Position numbers and translations under genes: made by a program. The notes beneath the pieces were generated by a model. It had not been told where the DNA came from. It did not search any database and saw only the letters and a list, made by a program, of their open reading frames with translations. Below, piece after piece: positions 1 through 14,883 of a stretch of DNA of 64,000 nucleotides; position 1 is the stretch's first letter; each line of letters begins with the position of its first letter. The stretch spans positions 310,001 through 374,000 of the forward strand of contig JAUDYN010000002.1 of the NCBI GenBank assembly GCA_030407005.1, written 5' to 3'. The stretch is from Desarmillaria ectypa (taxonomy: Eukaryota > Basidiomycota > Agaricomycetes > Agaricales > Physalacriaceae).

Positions 1-2592
1 TTGGGCTCAGAGGATTACGCTGTAAGATATAGGCAGAAACCATTGGACCGTCGGTTTCGGCAGAGAACAATTCGTTGTATGGGCTTTATCTACCTCAAGG
101 AGTTCCTTAGACTTCTGATCTCGTCGGCACTGCTTGAAACCACCTACGTCAATAAATGGCCAGCGCTTACAACCAGCATTTAAGCGCAAAGTCTTAACGT
201 TTCATGCAGGACCGCTTAGAGCAATATAATTTGCAGGCTGTATTCTCCCTACGGTGACTTACAGACCGGTACAAAATTCAACGTAGAACAACGTGTTGAC
301 TGATGCCCTTGTTTGTTACAATCAGGTCCTTATAATATTTGTTATTGTCGTTTCAGCTTGCTTTATCAGTATGGCCGTGCAATAGCCACAGTTGTCGCTA
401 CAGCAAGCCTTATTTGGCCGTTTCGGAGTCACCTCTCGAGCTGTCGTACCGCATCTGGCGTCTTGTTTAGATCTTGTCAGACATAGTGTCAGACACAACT
501 GTTCTGAATATTGAGCGCCACTAGGGATGAGAGCGTTAGTTATTAGCTGTCAGTTCAAACTGACCTGGCGAGAGCCCATTTATTTCCTAGCCAGGATGGC
601 GCATACACATTACCCTGCAATATAAAACCCTTCTTTTGCAATCACCAACTTTGAGCGACGACAAAACTCTGTCAAGGTTAGCAATGGCAGCCTTTTCTCT
701 AGCAGCTCTCTCCAGTTCGCTGGGCTCCCTCTTATTCACGACTTCTCTATCGTCCTCTATCACCCTATACCCGGTATATACATCCTCCGCTTTTCTAACG
801 TCACGAAGCTGATACGACTCTGATGATGCAGGCTATTCCCATTGAACATCCAATGTTCCAGTTATCCCCTTCAGCGCCAGTCTTGAAGTGCATTCGAGTA
901 AACGCACCTCGTCCATCGCTTGCAGATCCTGCCAGCGTTGAAGGAGAAGATTGTTGAAGAAAGCAATTCCGAGCACTTGCGAGAATACTCTCGAAGTTTC
1001 GGCGTTAGTCAGCGGCATAAACTTTGAAGCGCAAAAGCAGACATATTTAGTAGTTTATAGTAAATTCTAGAAGTACACGAAATGTATTTAAGTAGGTTAA
1101 TTCTCATTTTCTACACTCATCCTCTACTGCTTACAATAAAGGTAATGAAGAGTAACAGAATCGTTCATCCAGGACATTGGTAAAAGGCCGTCAATGAGTG
1201 TTTCAGAATGCTTCTCTTTTACCTTGCCTTGATAGAACTGGAAGGCAATCTTGCACTGTTCTAAGGTCTTGATTTTTGTCCTGTCGGAGGCAGTACAGCG
1301 TGCATCGGTGTCTGCACAGAAGGAACATTAAGATGGGACAGTTGAGGTGAGATGGCTTGTGTTCTTTCATATCAGACGTTAACTCTCGGTGGATACTAAG
1401 CCGAACCCCGTCATCGATTATGTTCGAAAGCTTGGACCGGGATGTATAGCTTGTGATCCTTGAGCAGCCTGAATGTAAATTCATGGGCATCTTCCGGAGT
1501 GATGAGGCGTATTTCTCAACGAACTGAAGACATGAGGGGTCGATTGGTGATGAGTAATCTAGGGCCGCAAAGATACTCCCGTCAGCCATTCGAAATATGA
1601 GGTGAGACGGCTTATCTTCTCATAGCATAATGCCACCTTTTGTCCAACATCAGGGACGCCCCGGATCAAGAAATCCCATGTCGACATTGGTGCTAACAAT
1701 TCTGTGGGAAGAATTATTGAACATACGACCAACAGCTTACAAGCCAGAAATATTCAAAGAGGAAACCGCCTTCTCTTTCGGATGAGTCGGTGGTCACTTC
1801 TTCGCTTTGTTTCAGGACTCCGACTGACATGCAGCTTTCTCAATCTCCGGACTTCGCCTCACCGTAATACCTCTATTGTCATTAGCTATAGACGGCTGTT
1901 GAGGTCCCGGAAAATGAGACGGATCGCTGGGTCTTCGAATGCCAGGTAATATCAATTCATCTTAGTCCCAAAAAGAGCTAAATCATAGGTTTTTTTTTTT
2001 CTCTTTTTCTCATCGCATCTCGATATTCTTTATTCAGATTCGCCGACAACCTTCCAGTATGGCGGATCTTTTAATGAGAAATAGATGTTTTTCGCTGATC
2101 ACACGCTACAAGGGAGGCACTGCTTAAATCGTCGCGGAGAGCGGCTCGGTTCACGTTGAAGGATCTTACAAGCCATCTGACCAGGACTCGTGTTGGTAGA
2201 AAAGAACATTCTCAGAGTTTGTTATGTGACGTGTATGCCATTGCTGTGCCCATCTTATGCAGGTTCTTCCCGAGCGACGGCATCGGAAGGATCGCAGCCT
2301 AACTGCCAAACGGTTTGACCTGTTTTCTTACTTGGTTAAACTATTTTTAAAATCCTTACGTCTAGGGACTTATTCATCGGCCATTCTCGTCGTTTGTTTT
2401 ATGCAATGCACAATCCCGTGGCTCTCTTGACCGAGGTAGAATTACTCAACGGGCCATTTTGCTGAAGTTCTCACCCAGCCAACATCGTCTTCGTCAAACT
2501 CGAGGACTTCTTTATGACAGGCCCACTTGGGTCCATTTATAAAGACTGCCCTCAATGATATCCTCTGCAGAACATTGTTCAAGCTGTGCATC
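1..2592. other. Intergenic region, no supported gene
   Basis: No recognisable protein family or RNA gene is visible. A 128-codon open frame with a true ATG lies on the minus strand at 1203-1589, but it matches no family I know and shows no convincing splice-linked neighbours, so it is not called. A T-rich tract sits near 1990-2010. The final few hundred bases are the promoter region of the P450 that starts at 2593. Confidence 0.6.
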
Positions 2593-4982
2593 ATGCAGCC
2601 AACCTCATACTACTTCGCCTTCCCTACAGTCGCAATTCTTCTTACCTTCGTGATATTTCTGCGATCGAAGGGGCGTAGATATTCAGTACAGAGGATTCGT
2701 GGACCTCCAAGTCCTTCATTTCTCTTAGGTTTGCTTGCCTTGGTGCCGTCATCCGAACTGCATTCTGAATGTTTTTTTGTCAGGTCATGAATATCTCCTA
2801 CGTAGTCGTCAACATGTAGGCGATATGGAGACGAAGTGGTGTCAAGAATACGGAGCTGTATACCGCACTAAGGGTTGTTTCGGGGTTGGTCGCTTTTGTC
2901 CATCTAAAGCTATCTTTTATCAACGGCTCTGACATTTGGCACAGCAAGACATTTTGTCCGTCGCTGACCCCAAGGGATTGCAGTATATTTTTCATTCATC
3001 TGGATACCGATTCCCAAAGACAAGAGACTCCTACCGCACCTTACAGGCTTTCATGGGACAAGGCTTAGTTGGTGTGGGGGGTATGCCATACGAATCTGTG
3101 TCACCAAGACTCATCTGTTGATGGCAGTTTTAGATGAAATCCACCGACGCCAACGGAAAATCCTTGGTCCCGCCTTTGCGGCATCTCAACTCCGACGCTT
3201 TTTGACCGTATTCCAGGCATCGGCAGTGAAGGTGCGGCAGTACACGGGGTGTCATGGCATTGGCTCACCCGGATACCCTAGCTTACAGAGATGATCAGCA
3301 AGCGTGTTGGGGATGCCAAAGAACTCAATATGCTTGAGTGGACGAGCAAGGCTGCACTGGATATCATAGGCATCAGTACGGTTTCGTTTTGCCAACATTC
3401 ATGATCGTCAAAGTGATTAACGGTTGGATATTTAGCCTCTTTCCGATATCACTTCAATTCGCTCGGCGGTGGAAACACTGAGTTAATGGCGGCGGCCAAT
3501 AATCTCTTGTACGCAGTGCACACTCTATTTATGGATTCTCCCACTCAATTTTTAATAGTGCCGAAGCTGGGATGTGGCCGACATCATGGGAGCTTCTGCT
3601 CTCCTCGCTCTGGCGCATACTTCCGGAATGGCTGCTCTTACCACTCGGGTGGATACCCAGTAGAGAGATTGTGCGAATGAATTTCTTTAAAGATGTTGCT
3701 ATGAAGGTATCTCGGCCCATCTTCGAGAAACAGCTGAAAGAAGTGGCCAGTAATGTCAATCTGGCTGAGAAGGATGTCGTTAATGTCCTCGGTATGTGAT
3801 ATGGACTTCATCATTGCACCTCTTTCTTACGTTGGATCAGCGATATCCCATCTCAATGATGATGCGAAGAAGAAGATGAGTGATATAGAAATCGACTCTC
3901 AGCTGGCGTAAGCTGCATTTATTCTGCGTTACTTCTATTGGTTGACTGAATCCAACAGGACCTTCATCATAGCAGGACACGACACGACTGCGAACACCAT
4001 GGCCTGGCTTCTCTACGAGCTAAGTCTTCACCCGGAGGATCAAGCAAAGATACGTGAGGAGATCACGCAAACAAAGTCAAACGCCATGGGAGCACTTACC
4101 TCCGACGATTATGATTCAATGATCTGGTTAAATGCTTGTATTAAAGTGAGTCGCTTGTCGTGTGATATAACAGAAGCTGCCCGACGTTGATATATGGACT
4201 ATCATAGGAAGCTCTCCGTCTTCACCCCCTAGCATATGGCCTGTTTCGTGAATCAGCTCAGGATGACATCCTGCCCCTCGCCCAACCTATCACCACTTCG
4301 GATGGCAAATCGTGTTCACAAATCTCTATTCCCAAGGGACAGGTCATTATGGCTTCTATATATTCCTACAATCGGCGCGTAGTTTTGTTCTTTCACTAGG
4401 GTAGAGTCGCTGATTGGGGTCGATACTAGGCTTCCGTCAGTCTGGGGCGATGATGCTGAGGAGTGGAATCCTAGTCGATTCGTCGACGGTCGGGATGTCA
4501 ATCAAACCTCTCTTGGAGTCTATGCAAATCTGTACGATCTTGTCCATCGCGTATTTCGCCCACTGATGTTATTGCAATCGAATGACAGGCTGACATTCAG
4601 TAAGCAGTATCATTCTCTCGCCAATAGCCATTGTTAATTATTTCGCTACTTTAGGTGCTGGTATTCGTGGATGCATTGGGTAAGCACTTTGATTGCCGCG
4701 AGTAATGGCTTCTATCTGACCTATGACTGTTCATATCTGCAGCTGGCGATTTGCGTATGTATAGATCATCTTATCGCAGTCTCCGGGCTCTGATTGCTTT
4801 CTAGTGTCATGGAGTTGCAATCTGTGGTCACAGAACTCTTGAGTAACTTCAAGTTCAGCATGCCGAAAGGAGCTCCAGAATTACAGCATGGTCCCGCTGG
4901 CTTGACTTTGAGCCCCATCGTCCCGGGCAAGGCAGAGGAAGGGCCGAAAATCCCGTTACTTGTAACTGCGCTTAACAAGTAG
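2593..4982 (+). CDS. Cytochrome P450 monooxygenase, intact copy
   Basis: Microsomal haem monooxygenase; substrate unknown. The start is the ATG before an N-terminal hydrophobic anchor (YYFAFPTVAILLTFVIF) and the proline-rich hinge RIRGPPSP. About 15 exons follow. Visible motifs are HRRQRKILGPAF (C helix), the I-helix oxygen-binding AGHDTTANT, the K-helix ExxR in EALRLHP, the PERF-like PSRF, and the haem-thiolate loop FSAGIRGCIGWRFA, which matches FxxGxRxCxG. The protein ends with PLLVTALNK before TAG at 4980. The frame stays open through every junction I could build. One intron, 4375-4429, only keeps frame if its donor is GC (CG then GCGCGT). A decayed paralogue lies at 60118-62440 (+), 55 kb away. 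Its partners in the local cluster are the aldo-keto reductase and OYE-1 just downstream. The class II P450 assignment is secure; the CYP family was not determined. Confidence 0.85.
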
Positions 4983-7038
4983 GTCTGCAAGAGGATGGGC
5001 TACAGCATCAGTAACTTAGAAAGCAGAGTAGTTTTGGCATGGGGCTCGAGCAATAACCCAATCGTGCGCATGCCATTCTGTTTGTATATCATGAAAGGTA
5101 TACGGTAGTCAATCAACATCAATATGCACGCATGCATTTCTGTTTTAATAATGTGCTATAAACCCCAAGAAATGGCGCCTCAACGCCACCAATCGTTCAC
5201 TACGTTGTCGCAATATTTGTGAGAGCTGCACTATTTTTGTTTTATTTTTTTTTAAACAAATATGAACTTTCCAATCTGGGCCTATGGTATAGGCGCAGAG
5301 GAGAAGGAAGGATCTGGACATGGAGCTTCATAAAACAACATGCAGCAGACGCCAGGGTGAGCTCCATTGTTGTTGGTGGCACTGTGATGGCCAAAGATGG
5401 TGGTCGAAGTTGAATGTTGAAACTTGGGTTGGCAATTGTTTTGTGATTATGTCAACACGTATCCATCACGTACTTTTGGGAGAGAAACCTTTCCATTGCG
5501 GCCCGATTCCCGAATCAAGTTCAGCACTGACCTTCATCCGCAGTTGTGTGCTATTCGCCCCCCGTGACCGTTATGTGACACCTAAAAATGTAAATAACAA
5601 GATGAACTGGCTCGCAAGTGCTGTCTGTCGCGTGGAACTCCACCTGGACGGCACCGAACTTCGAAGAGAATTTAATTTTCTATCAAGTCCTCATACATAT
5701 TGCTTACAGGGAAATTAAAAGATGAAAAGCAGTAAAAAAATCTGCATTTATTCAAAGACTACTGACTAGCGAGCTAATGTATTTCTATACTCTCCTCCAA
5801 GCAAACCTCGGCTCTTCCAGGCCAACACCACCAATGACGGGACGCACCAATAATGGCCGGCATCGTCGGTTCAGGTGATGGTGGTGGTGGTCAGTCGCTG
5901 CTAGTCTTACGACGTGTCTTCCCCGTACATCACGAAGACAGTAGCTAGTAGTGGTGTTGAAGCGGCATAGTCATAGAGGCATGATAGGAGGATAGTCGAG
6001 AGAGGCCCAAGGGGCGGTGGTAGTTATCGTCGTCGTTGTCGGTGATGCTAGTGGTGAGTGGACCGTAGGAGAGAGATGGTGGCGATACACCGTAGTGAGT
6101 TGAGCTGACCCGTGGTCATGTGTCAGTTCGTCAGAAAATTTTTTTCTTTAGGACGCACGTGGCGGCTGTGTCAGGGGGAGAACTAACAAGCGTTATCGCG
6201 GTCCGGTTCTTCCGTGATTACGTGTACATTGGGCGGGATTTCTGTAGTTCTCCGTTTGTTCGTAGCTACAACCGCGACTATCACCAGCTATATTCTCCCC
6301 CTTGGACCTAGCAAGATGCTTCAACTGCTATTACTGTTTTGTGATGAAACTTTGAGTCTTCGTTCTAGCCGCGATAGAACATTTAGTCTTTCTAACCTAC
6401 TTACCTTGCGACCGAATGACACATTCAGCTTCAATTGACATATGAGCACTGCTATGTTCCACTGGAGCATATTTAGTAAGCATTGAACCTCTGTGCACAA
6501 GTTTTGGGAGCTTGAAACATCTTCTATAATAAGTAATGTGCGAGAGGAGGATCCTCCGGGTGCCTCGGGCCGATGTGTAATACAGCCGCAAATGCAGGTT
6601 TCTCTTTGAGCACTGACGTCGATCTCCTCCAGGCTCCCACCGTTCAGTTATTTATACCGATCATCAAGTCTTACGATTTACTCCGTTACAGCGGCAGATT
6701 GACGCGTCGCATGCCAGTCCAGGCTTGTCGAGCAATCTTATAGACCGTCTGCTCTGTGAGCACCAAAAAGATGGCCATCAAATTTTCAAGTTGGAAAAAA
6801 ATGAGGCAGTGTGGTACTGTCGGTCCAGAGAGGAACGAGAGCTTTGATCTGGTTTTCGAACATCGAAGACCATCCTAAAAAGTCCTATAGCTGATGACTT
6901 ATGTCCGGAAACTATAAGCCGTCTGTACGCGTCGTTCGTGGCCTGTTGCCGCGTAATGTCGTGTCGTCACGGAACGGCAGACTTACAGTATATAAACATC
7001 TTTGGAGCTGGACGATGTCATCCTACATTGCTTTCAAT
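4983..7038. other. Intergenic region with GGT-rich low-complexity stretch
   Basis: No supported gene. Around 5870-6110 there are several GGTGGT/GTCGTCGT-type low-complexity runs. A 132-codon ATG-initiated frame at 5320-5718 has no family features. The last 150 bases are the presumed promoter of the aldo-keto reductase. Confidence 0.55.
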
Positions 7039-8811
7039 ATGCGTTCGACTAAGATGCAGTACGGTGTGTAAATGTCTTCTCTTTTAATTTACGCTCATGC
7101 TCAATGTATTATCTCCAGTTCGTCTTGGGAATTCTGGCTTGAAGGTATCCAAGATCATTCTAGGATGTATGTCCTACGGCAATCCTGCCTGGCAAGGATG
7201 GGTGCTTCCCGAGGAAGAAGGTATCAAGCACATCAAGGCCGCGTTCGTACACCCTTCGTCTATGCTACTCCTAGCACTGACCTGGTCTATAGCTATGATG
7301 CTGGAATCAATACCTTCGACACTGCCAACGCAAGTATCCTAGTAATCTTCAATGCTCTTGACTGACATTTTCCTCTCGTAGGTCTATTCCAACGGGCAGT
7401 CAGAGATCATGCTCGGAAAGGCAATCAGGCAGCACAACTTGCCGCGTGACGAAATTGTCGTGATGACCAAAGTGCGTCGATCCTCGATAACATCGAAGCA
7501 ACGCAGCTGATTTTCCCAGCTCTTCTTCACGGTCGCGCAAGAGCCTGCAGGATTCTATATGAACCCATCCGATAGCGAAAATGATGGATATGTGAACCAG
7601 CATGGTCTCAGCAGGAAGGTTCGTTCGCGAGATACGTTTCTTTGGAGATGGAAGCACTGAGGTTACGTGGAGCACATCTTCGACAGCGTCAAGCACAGCT
7701 TAAAGCGTTTGAAACTTGACTACATCGATGTCCTGCAGTGTGAGCGCCAGTCAGTAGCCTTTTTTGTTCAATCTTTCTTTAATATCATGTTTGAAGGCCA
7801 TCGATTCGATCCCGAGACGCCAGTCTCTGAAACGGCGAGTCGGCTTTGGTACAATATCTCTGTACCAGCGCTTCTAATACACTCGCAACACTAGATGCGA
7901 GCTCTGCACGACGTCGTCCAGGCGGGATATGTCAGGTATATTGGCATGTCTTCTTGTTACGCGTGGCAGTGTGAGTGGTCAATCTTGCTTCGCCATCATA
8001 TTCTCACCATCGGGTCGGCCATTAGTCCATGTCATGCAAAGTATGCTGTCTTTCGATTCTCGTATCATTGAACTGACGCCTCGTAGATTATGCCATTCAA
8101 CATGGTTTAACTCCTTTCATATCGATGCAGAACCACCACAACCTACTCTATCGGGAAGAAGAGCGTGAGATGTTCCCCACTCTCAAGGTACAGTCCGACT
8201 GTTGTACTTTTCCATCAGCTTTGTTCAGTATGCTTGCGCATTACAGCATTTCGGAGTCGGATCCATTCCATGGTCCCCTCTTGCTCGAGGTATGCTCACA
8301 CGACCCATCCAGCAAGAGACCAAGCGGACGGAGACAGATCCGTAAGTGGTTGACATAAAAAGCTGCCCTACATACAGCTCAGATCTTTGCCAGCTGGGCA
8401 ACAATCTACAAGGCCAGTGACGCCACCGAAATAATTATTAGCCGGTGCGTTATCTTGTTTTCTCTACCGCGGTTCGGCCAGCTGATGTTACTGTAGCGTC
8501 GAAGAAATAGCGAAAAAGCGCGGCATTTCGATGGCCCAAGTCGCCGTCGCCTATTCTATGGGTAAAGAAGGTTCGGTATCTTTTGTCTCTGTACACTCAC
8601 TGCTAAAGCACCATTACAGGCATCTCTGCCCCAATTGTCGGAACGACGTCGGTGGCTAACCTTAAAGATCTTATTGGTATGTCTTCTCGAATTATCTATG
8701 GATTGCCCCTGCTGATGGAATGGCGATCTAGGTGCTATCGAGGTCACATTGACTGAAGAAGAAGTCAAGTATCTGGAGGAGCCGTACAAGCCCCTTCCAA
8801 TCATGCACTGA
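7039..8811 (+). CDS. Aldo-keto reductase (aryl-alcohol dehydrogenase-like)
   Basis: NADPH-dependent carbonyl reductase of the cytosolic AKR superfamily, most like fungal aryl-alcohol dehydrogenases. The chosen start gives MRSTKMQY, spliced to VRLGNSGLKVSK. The tetrad is visible: Asp in FDTAN, Tyr in NVYSNG, Lys in VVMTK and His in LQCHRFDP. Later blocks are GYVRYIGMSSCYAWQFHVMQ, FISMQNHHNLLYREEEREM, GVGSIPWSPLARGMLTRP, GISMAQVAVAY and the NADPH-binding GTTSVANLKDLIGA. The end is EEPYKPLPIMH. Two introns have GC donors: 7330-7381 (GCAAGT) and 7835-7894 (GCGAGT). At the intron starting at 8342 the canonical acceptor gives the wrong phase by one base, although the next exon (IFASWATIYKAS) is clearly the right continuation. 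The gene is therefore nearly intact but possibly damaged there. It lies between the P450 and the convergent OYE-1. Confidence 0.82.
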
Positions 8812-9309
8812 AGAAGCAGGGACATACAAGGTATCAAACATTCGTAATACTGCTCCATCTCGCTTCCTGTTTTTCTGTTGAATGTTGACCATCATCTATG
8901 CATCACAATCACATCTTTCCATTGCGTTAAAGTCTGCAAAAGTGTGGTCGGGCTCAATGGCACATGTACAACGCCAATGTGTTCATCTCATAAACGATGT
9001 GATTCATCATCAATGTTGATTTTCTTATACAGCGAACCCCACGGTCAACCATCAAGAACGGCGCGAGCTGGAGATGCCTGCCTGAAGGGGTCTATTTTAG
9101 CACCGGCTCTGCTGATGCTCAGAGTTTTCGTGGGATCAAGGCACTCTGAAACCTCACTTCAGAACAAGCCCTCGTCCGGAAGATTGAACCTTAATTCACT
9201 TTATGCATCTGAAATTTTATTGACTGGCGGCCGCAAAGTTGTCATCAGGGGCATGGGCACTGGCACAAAGTGTTTCAGAAATCGCTGATACGTAATACGT
9301 ACAATGCAC
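8812..9309. other. Spacer between convergent genes
   Basis: This is the 3' region shared by the aldo-keto reductase (+) and OYE-1 (-). A 136-codon frame here starts only at TTG and has no family features. No RNA gene or repeat is seen. Confidence 0.5.
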
Positions 9310-10589
<1,280 letters not shown>

Positions 10590-13500
10590 GACTGCTGCAA
10601 GATATCCTGATAGAGAAAGGGACCATGCGACGCTATATAGATTCCTAGACTGGTGCAAGCCTACATGCGGTCCAATCCTCCTTTGTCACTACGGCGAAAG
10701 CTGAGTCAAATATTTGTAAAACTGAGTAATCGAGTCGGGCCAACAGTTGCCGGAAATTCCACAAGGTCCATAATTTCCTCGCACGATATAGAATGATATG
10801 CAGAGACGTAGGGACTCGCCATGTCCTGCATCTACTGGTATTTGACGCGGGAAGTAGTGACGATGATGGGACGGAAGGTCGACTCTTGAATCTTCGGCGC
10901 GCCTATTCCTGTGCATTGCAAAAGTAATACTAGACTAAATTATCTGGGACTGCTGACTTCAACAAGCATTCCTGTAATTCATCAAACCTGTTATCGTCCA
11001 AGAACAATGATATGTGTGTGAAGAATGCGCTTGAGGACGGTGATGGTGGTAGAGAGCATGTGTATTCAGCTCCGCGGCAGGCTATAGCGGAGTTTCTTAG
11101 TACCTGGTTGCCGCAAGCGGCCCGATTTCGGCTCAGGGCCGTTGCCGCGTCCACGCCCAGGCTGCTGTGACTTCAGCTCAACTTGAGCAGCACATAAAAT
11201 GAGAATATGGAATATTTTAATACATTACGAATACAGAAAGGTGCATAGGTGCTCTCAAAGCTACCTAGGTCTGTCCTGACAGAGGAGGTGTCGGCTCCAA
11301 GCCAAGTTTTGCCGTGCCGCGGCAATAGCGGTGAATTGCAAGCAACCAAAAGTATTTCTGTTCCCTTCCTTTCCAGACTTTCCTGGCCTAACCTCAATGC
11401 TGTCTCGTTCTCTCGTCAAATTTATTTGATGGAGGGCGATGCTTGTGCAACACGAAAGAAGCCTATAAGTGGGCCAGTTGGATAACTTTTCATGACTCGT
11501 CATCACAACTCGGCCATGCTCAATGCTCCAAGCTATTTCAACTCTCAAACCTTCCGCAACCATTCTAAGGGTGCTGCTCTATAGCATAATAAATAATTTG
11601 GAGCATATAAAAAGGCCCACTGAAGCTGTCTGCTGTGCGAGATTATGAAGTTACAACTTCTCCGTACACTTTCTGGCATTTCTGTGCATAAACCGTGGCT
11701 GCTCTCTTTTCGGCGACAACACCACATCGTTTACTACGGCTGCGATATAGAACTTAAACTATGCAACAAGTCTGAGGGAGGACGTGAAAGGTCGCTGTCT
11801 CCTGGCCTGCCTTCCCCTACCATATGCGTGCGAAGTATATCAACGTTCTGCGACAGATTCTATTTTGTTTAAGTGACGCACTTGATGGAGCGGCGAACAA
11901 TATTTACAGAAACATCGAACATTGACATTGAGCGGTGACAATGACTGTTCACTTCCGCCCCTGTATCGGTGGATTTCGTCGCGGGATACAAGGGATACCT
12001 ACTCAAGTCGGATCATCCACATCTTTACCTGGGCCTCGCGACAGTCATTTGTGCACGAAACTCAAATTATGAAAAGGCCCACGGTGTGAGTCATACCAAA
12101 TCAGCAGTCTAGTTCCGCTGCTTCTTTATCGACTCGATATTAATGCCTTCTTCTATTAATTTAGTACAATCGTATCTACCCCCGAACAAATTGATCGTGT
12201 TTCGATAACTCGAGATCACCCATTCTGTAATTGGGGTCACTGGCATGCGGTACTGTTTAGGGCCATCAAAAATCAGAAAGGTTGTAGTTTTACTCCGGCC
12301 TAGCACGGATGCAGCAGTAGCAGTGTAGTACGTCTTCTGTAGTAACTTTTGTAGGACGAATCCGTTGATAGATGCAGATTCCGGACACCTTTTCCGAGGA
12401 AAATGAAAGATCGCGCCTGAAAAGTAAAGCATCACAGGTTACTTTGGTGTCGAACTCATTCTCACTAGCGTAGAATGGCAAGCAATACACGACACGCCGG
12501 AGACAGTATGTGGACTTCCTGGACTCCCTTTGGTAGAGGTGTCCATGCCGCACATGATATCGTCAGGACCCTGAGTAACCTGAGATGAGTCGGTATCCTG
12601 AATCCTGAATTTTTTCGATACTGTCTGTGCCCCCGGAAAACACTGATCAGGCGACTAGGCCGTTCTTGCGTGGCGTGTGTATTATACAACCAATCGCAAA
12701 AGGAGAACTGATTCCTCTGCTTGCAGGAAAGTCCCGTGGAAACACATGGGTCTCTTAGGTATAGAGGAGAACATCTCAGCAGATCCTAAGACTTAATGAA
12801 ATAGGTAAAATTCCTTAGATGAGGGCCGGCTGATTGTTAGTGTTGTTAGATAAATCCGTCTTCGTTACCTCTCGCGATACCAGAGCTGCGCTTTCTGCCT
12901 GGGATGTTCCTGCACTATGGGGGGATTTATAACTGCGAAACCACTATCTGAGAGACGGAGCTCAAGACAAACAAGCTATTGATCATCGAACGTGGTGATA
13001 GCGAGCTCGAGCTCTCCGACTCGGATAGTATGCTTCGTCCAATCGTGGTGGTATCAGGGTATCAGACTCTGTTATTCCTTTCGGCATTAGCCCACTTGTT
13101 AGCTGGTACATAGGACCTTCTTCGATTTCATCTCGACCAGGAAGGCACTATCACAGAACATGCTTCTTGTCCAAAAGCTATCGCTACGACTACCGAGGAG
13201 CCCCAATCATCCAATAACTGCCAGTATTGAATGATTAACAAGTCAATGGCCGGATATCATAACTATTTGCTCTGCATCTACTATTTTCAGCTCTCATCCG
13301 CAAAAATGAAAGCTGCTACGGGATACAGAAGTCTCAGCTTCGGAGAGCGCTAGTTGCAAAGAAATTATGAGAAAGTATTCTGTCGCCGTCTCTAAGGTAA
13401 GGTTATTCGTCTAGTACAGCCACAGAGCATGGTGCTCACCATCTTATCCCTGGTTTCAGTTATGTTCGGGGCCGCCGTACGCAAGGCGGAGATAAGCATA

Positions 13501-14883
13501 CGTGTCTTCCCCTTATTTTCTTTTCTCATCCAAACATTCTAAGTCCACATGATTGTAACATGCAACAAACATATCACACTTTTCATTGAGACATTTTATT
13601 TCACCCGTCTCACCGGTAATTTGCAGAACCACGTGGAATGGCAGTTTCTCGAGCCATGGCCCCCGATTGAAGGGCATGCCTTTCTCCCTGACTCGGAATG
13701 TAAGTAGGAATCCAGCTCACCGCTGCTTCAATGCGATCTAATCTTTCTCACGAAATGGCGATGCCAGAGTCAATACGCTCTCTGTCTGCCGCTACAGACC
13801 ATGGTTGTCTCGGGGTCAGTCTAGATATCGACTTGGTACTGTACTGACCAAACGGCCTGAAGAACACAAAACTGAATCGCCTATGTACGGGATACGCTGC
13901 CCTTCCACAGACACGTCAAACTCCGAAATGTTCGCCCGTCATCAGGCTGCTAACATAGAATCGCTTAGTAAGTTCAAGTCAACACTCTTGATCTACAAAG
14001 AGGAGATATGATATTTTGCAGTAGATGAAGGAATCTCAAATGAGTCCGACATTTTAATGAACACAGTACAAAGTGGGCAAGAACCGTTCATAGCCTTGGT
14101 AGTTTCGACTTTTCTGATCAGACTGATATGTCAATGAAGGGTCTCTTTATTCTCACATAGCCAGTTTCTGGATTTCTCATCATGATCACTCGTATCCAGA
14201 CTCGCGTGGTGATCTGACCGCTAAATCCAAAGCTAAAGGTACCATCACCTGAAACGTGGGAATCCCTTCGAGGTGAAGCAGTACAGCTCCCTCTAGTACG
14301 ATCAGAGGCACGCTAGGAGTCCGGTTGCAGTGGCCGGTACAAACACAAATCGTTCTTCCACCCAAGGCTGACCACAGGCAAAAGCTACTACACAGACCGG
14401 GACCCATACCGATGATAACGGAGCATCATTCATTCCAAATCGGATCCTGCGAAACCACGCGGTCTCCGTTTGTTCAGACATCGCTTACCTTGCGACGATC
14501 TTGTGTGCACCCCAAAAAGAAGCAGAAGAATATCGACGCTTGCGCCGATAGGCTGTGTATCGTTTACCTCTGTTTATGTCTTTGATCCATCTCCTCGAAG
14601 TTGATCGTGTCGAATGTATGTGGGGCCAAGGCTTCACGATCATTTGTTACTTAGACTGTGCTGGTATCAAGAAATGCGGCTCATTTCATGGTGTATATAC
14701 TTTCGTTCCTTGAAAGCTCCGCATTGCCTATCTTCCCTCATCTTCACTCCTGCATGGAAATTACCTCTACAGTGCGTTCACCATTCAACTTCTCAGTACA
14801 GGAGGTCGAATTCTGTTCCAGCGCAATTTCCTCCCTCAGAAACCTTCCTGCTTGTCTCCCATCCAATCATCATACTTACAAGG
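10590..14883. other. Long intergenic region
   Basis: Apart from the OYE-1 promoter at its left edge I see no supported gene. Open frames such as 12109-12435 (-) and 14325-14585 (+) have neither family motifs nor splice-linked extensions. Base composition is ordinary. Relics too decayed to recognise cannot be excluded. Confidence 0.5.
10702..10729 (-). promoter_or_regulatory. AP-1-like site pair upstream of OYE-1
   Basis: TGAGTCA at 10702 and TGAGTAA at 10723 lie about 113-140 nt upstream of the OYE-1 ATG. The same pair, at almost the same distance and followed by GTCGGG, is upstream of OYE-3 at 58217 and 58241. OYE-2 has a single TGAGTAA at 53522. TGACTCA-type sites bind bZIP factors (Gcn4/Yap/AP-1). 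Functional use here is inference. Confidence 0.4.

Noticed and set aside
1203..1589. 128-codon minus-strand frame
   Set aside because: It has an ATG and looks mildly protein-like, but no family or neighbouring exon could be identified.
5320..5718. 132-codon frame
   Set aside because: No family features, no splice-linked extension and low-complexity surroundings.
8878..9288. 136-codon frame between the aldo-keto reductase and OYE-1
   Set aside because: It has no ATG start (begins at TTG) and lies in the shared 3' region of convergent genes.
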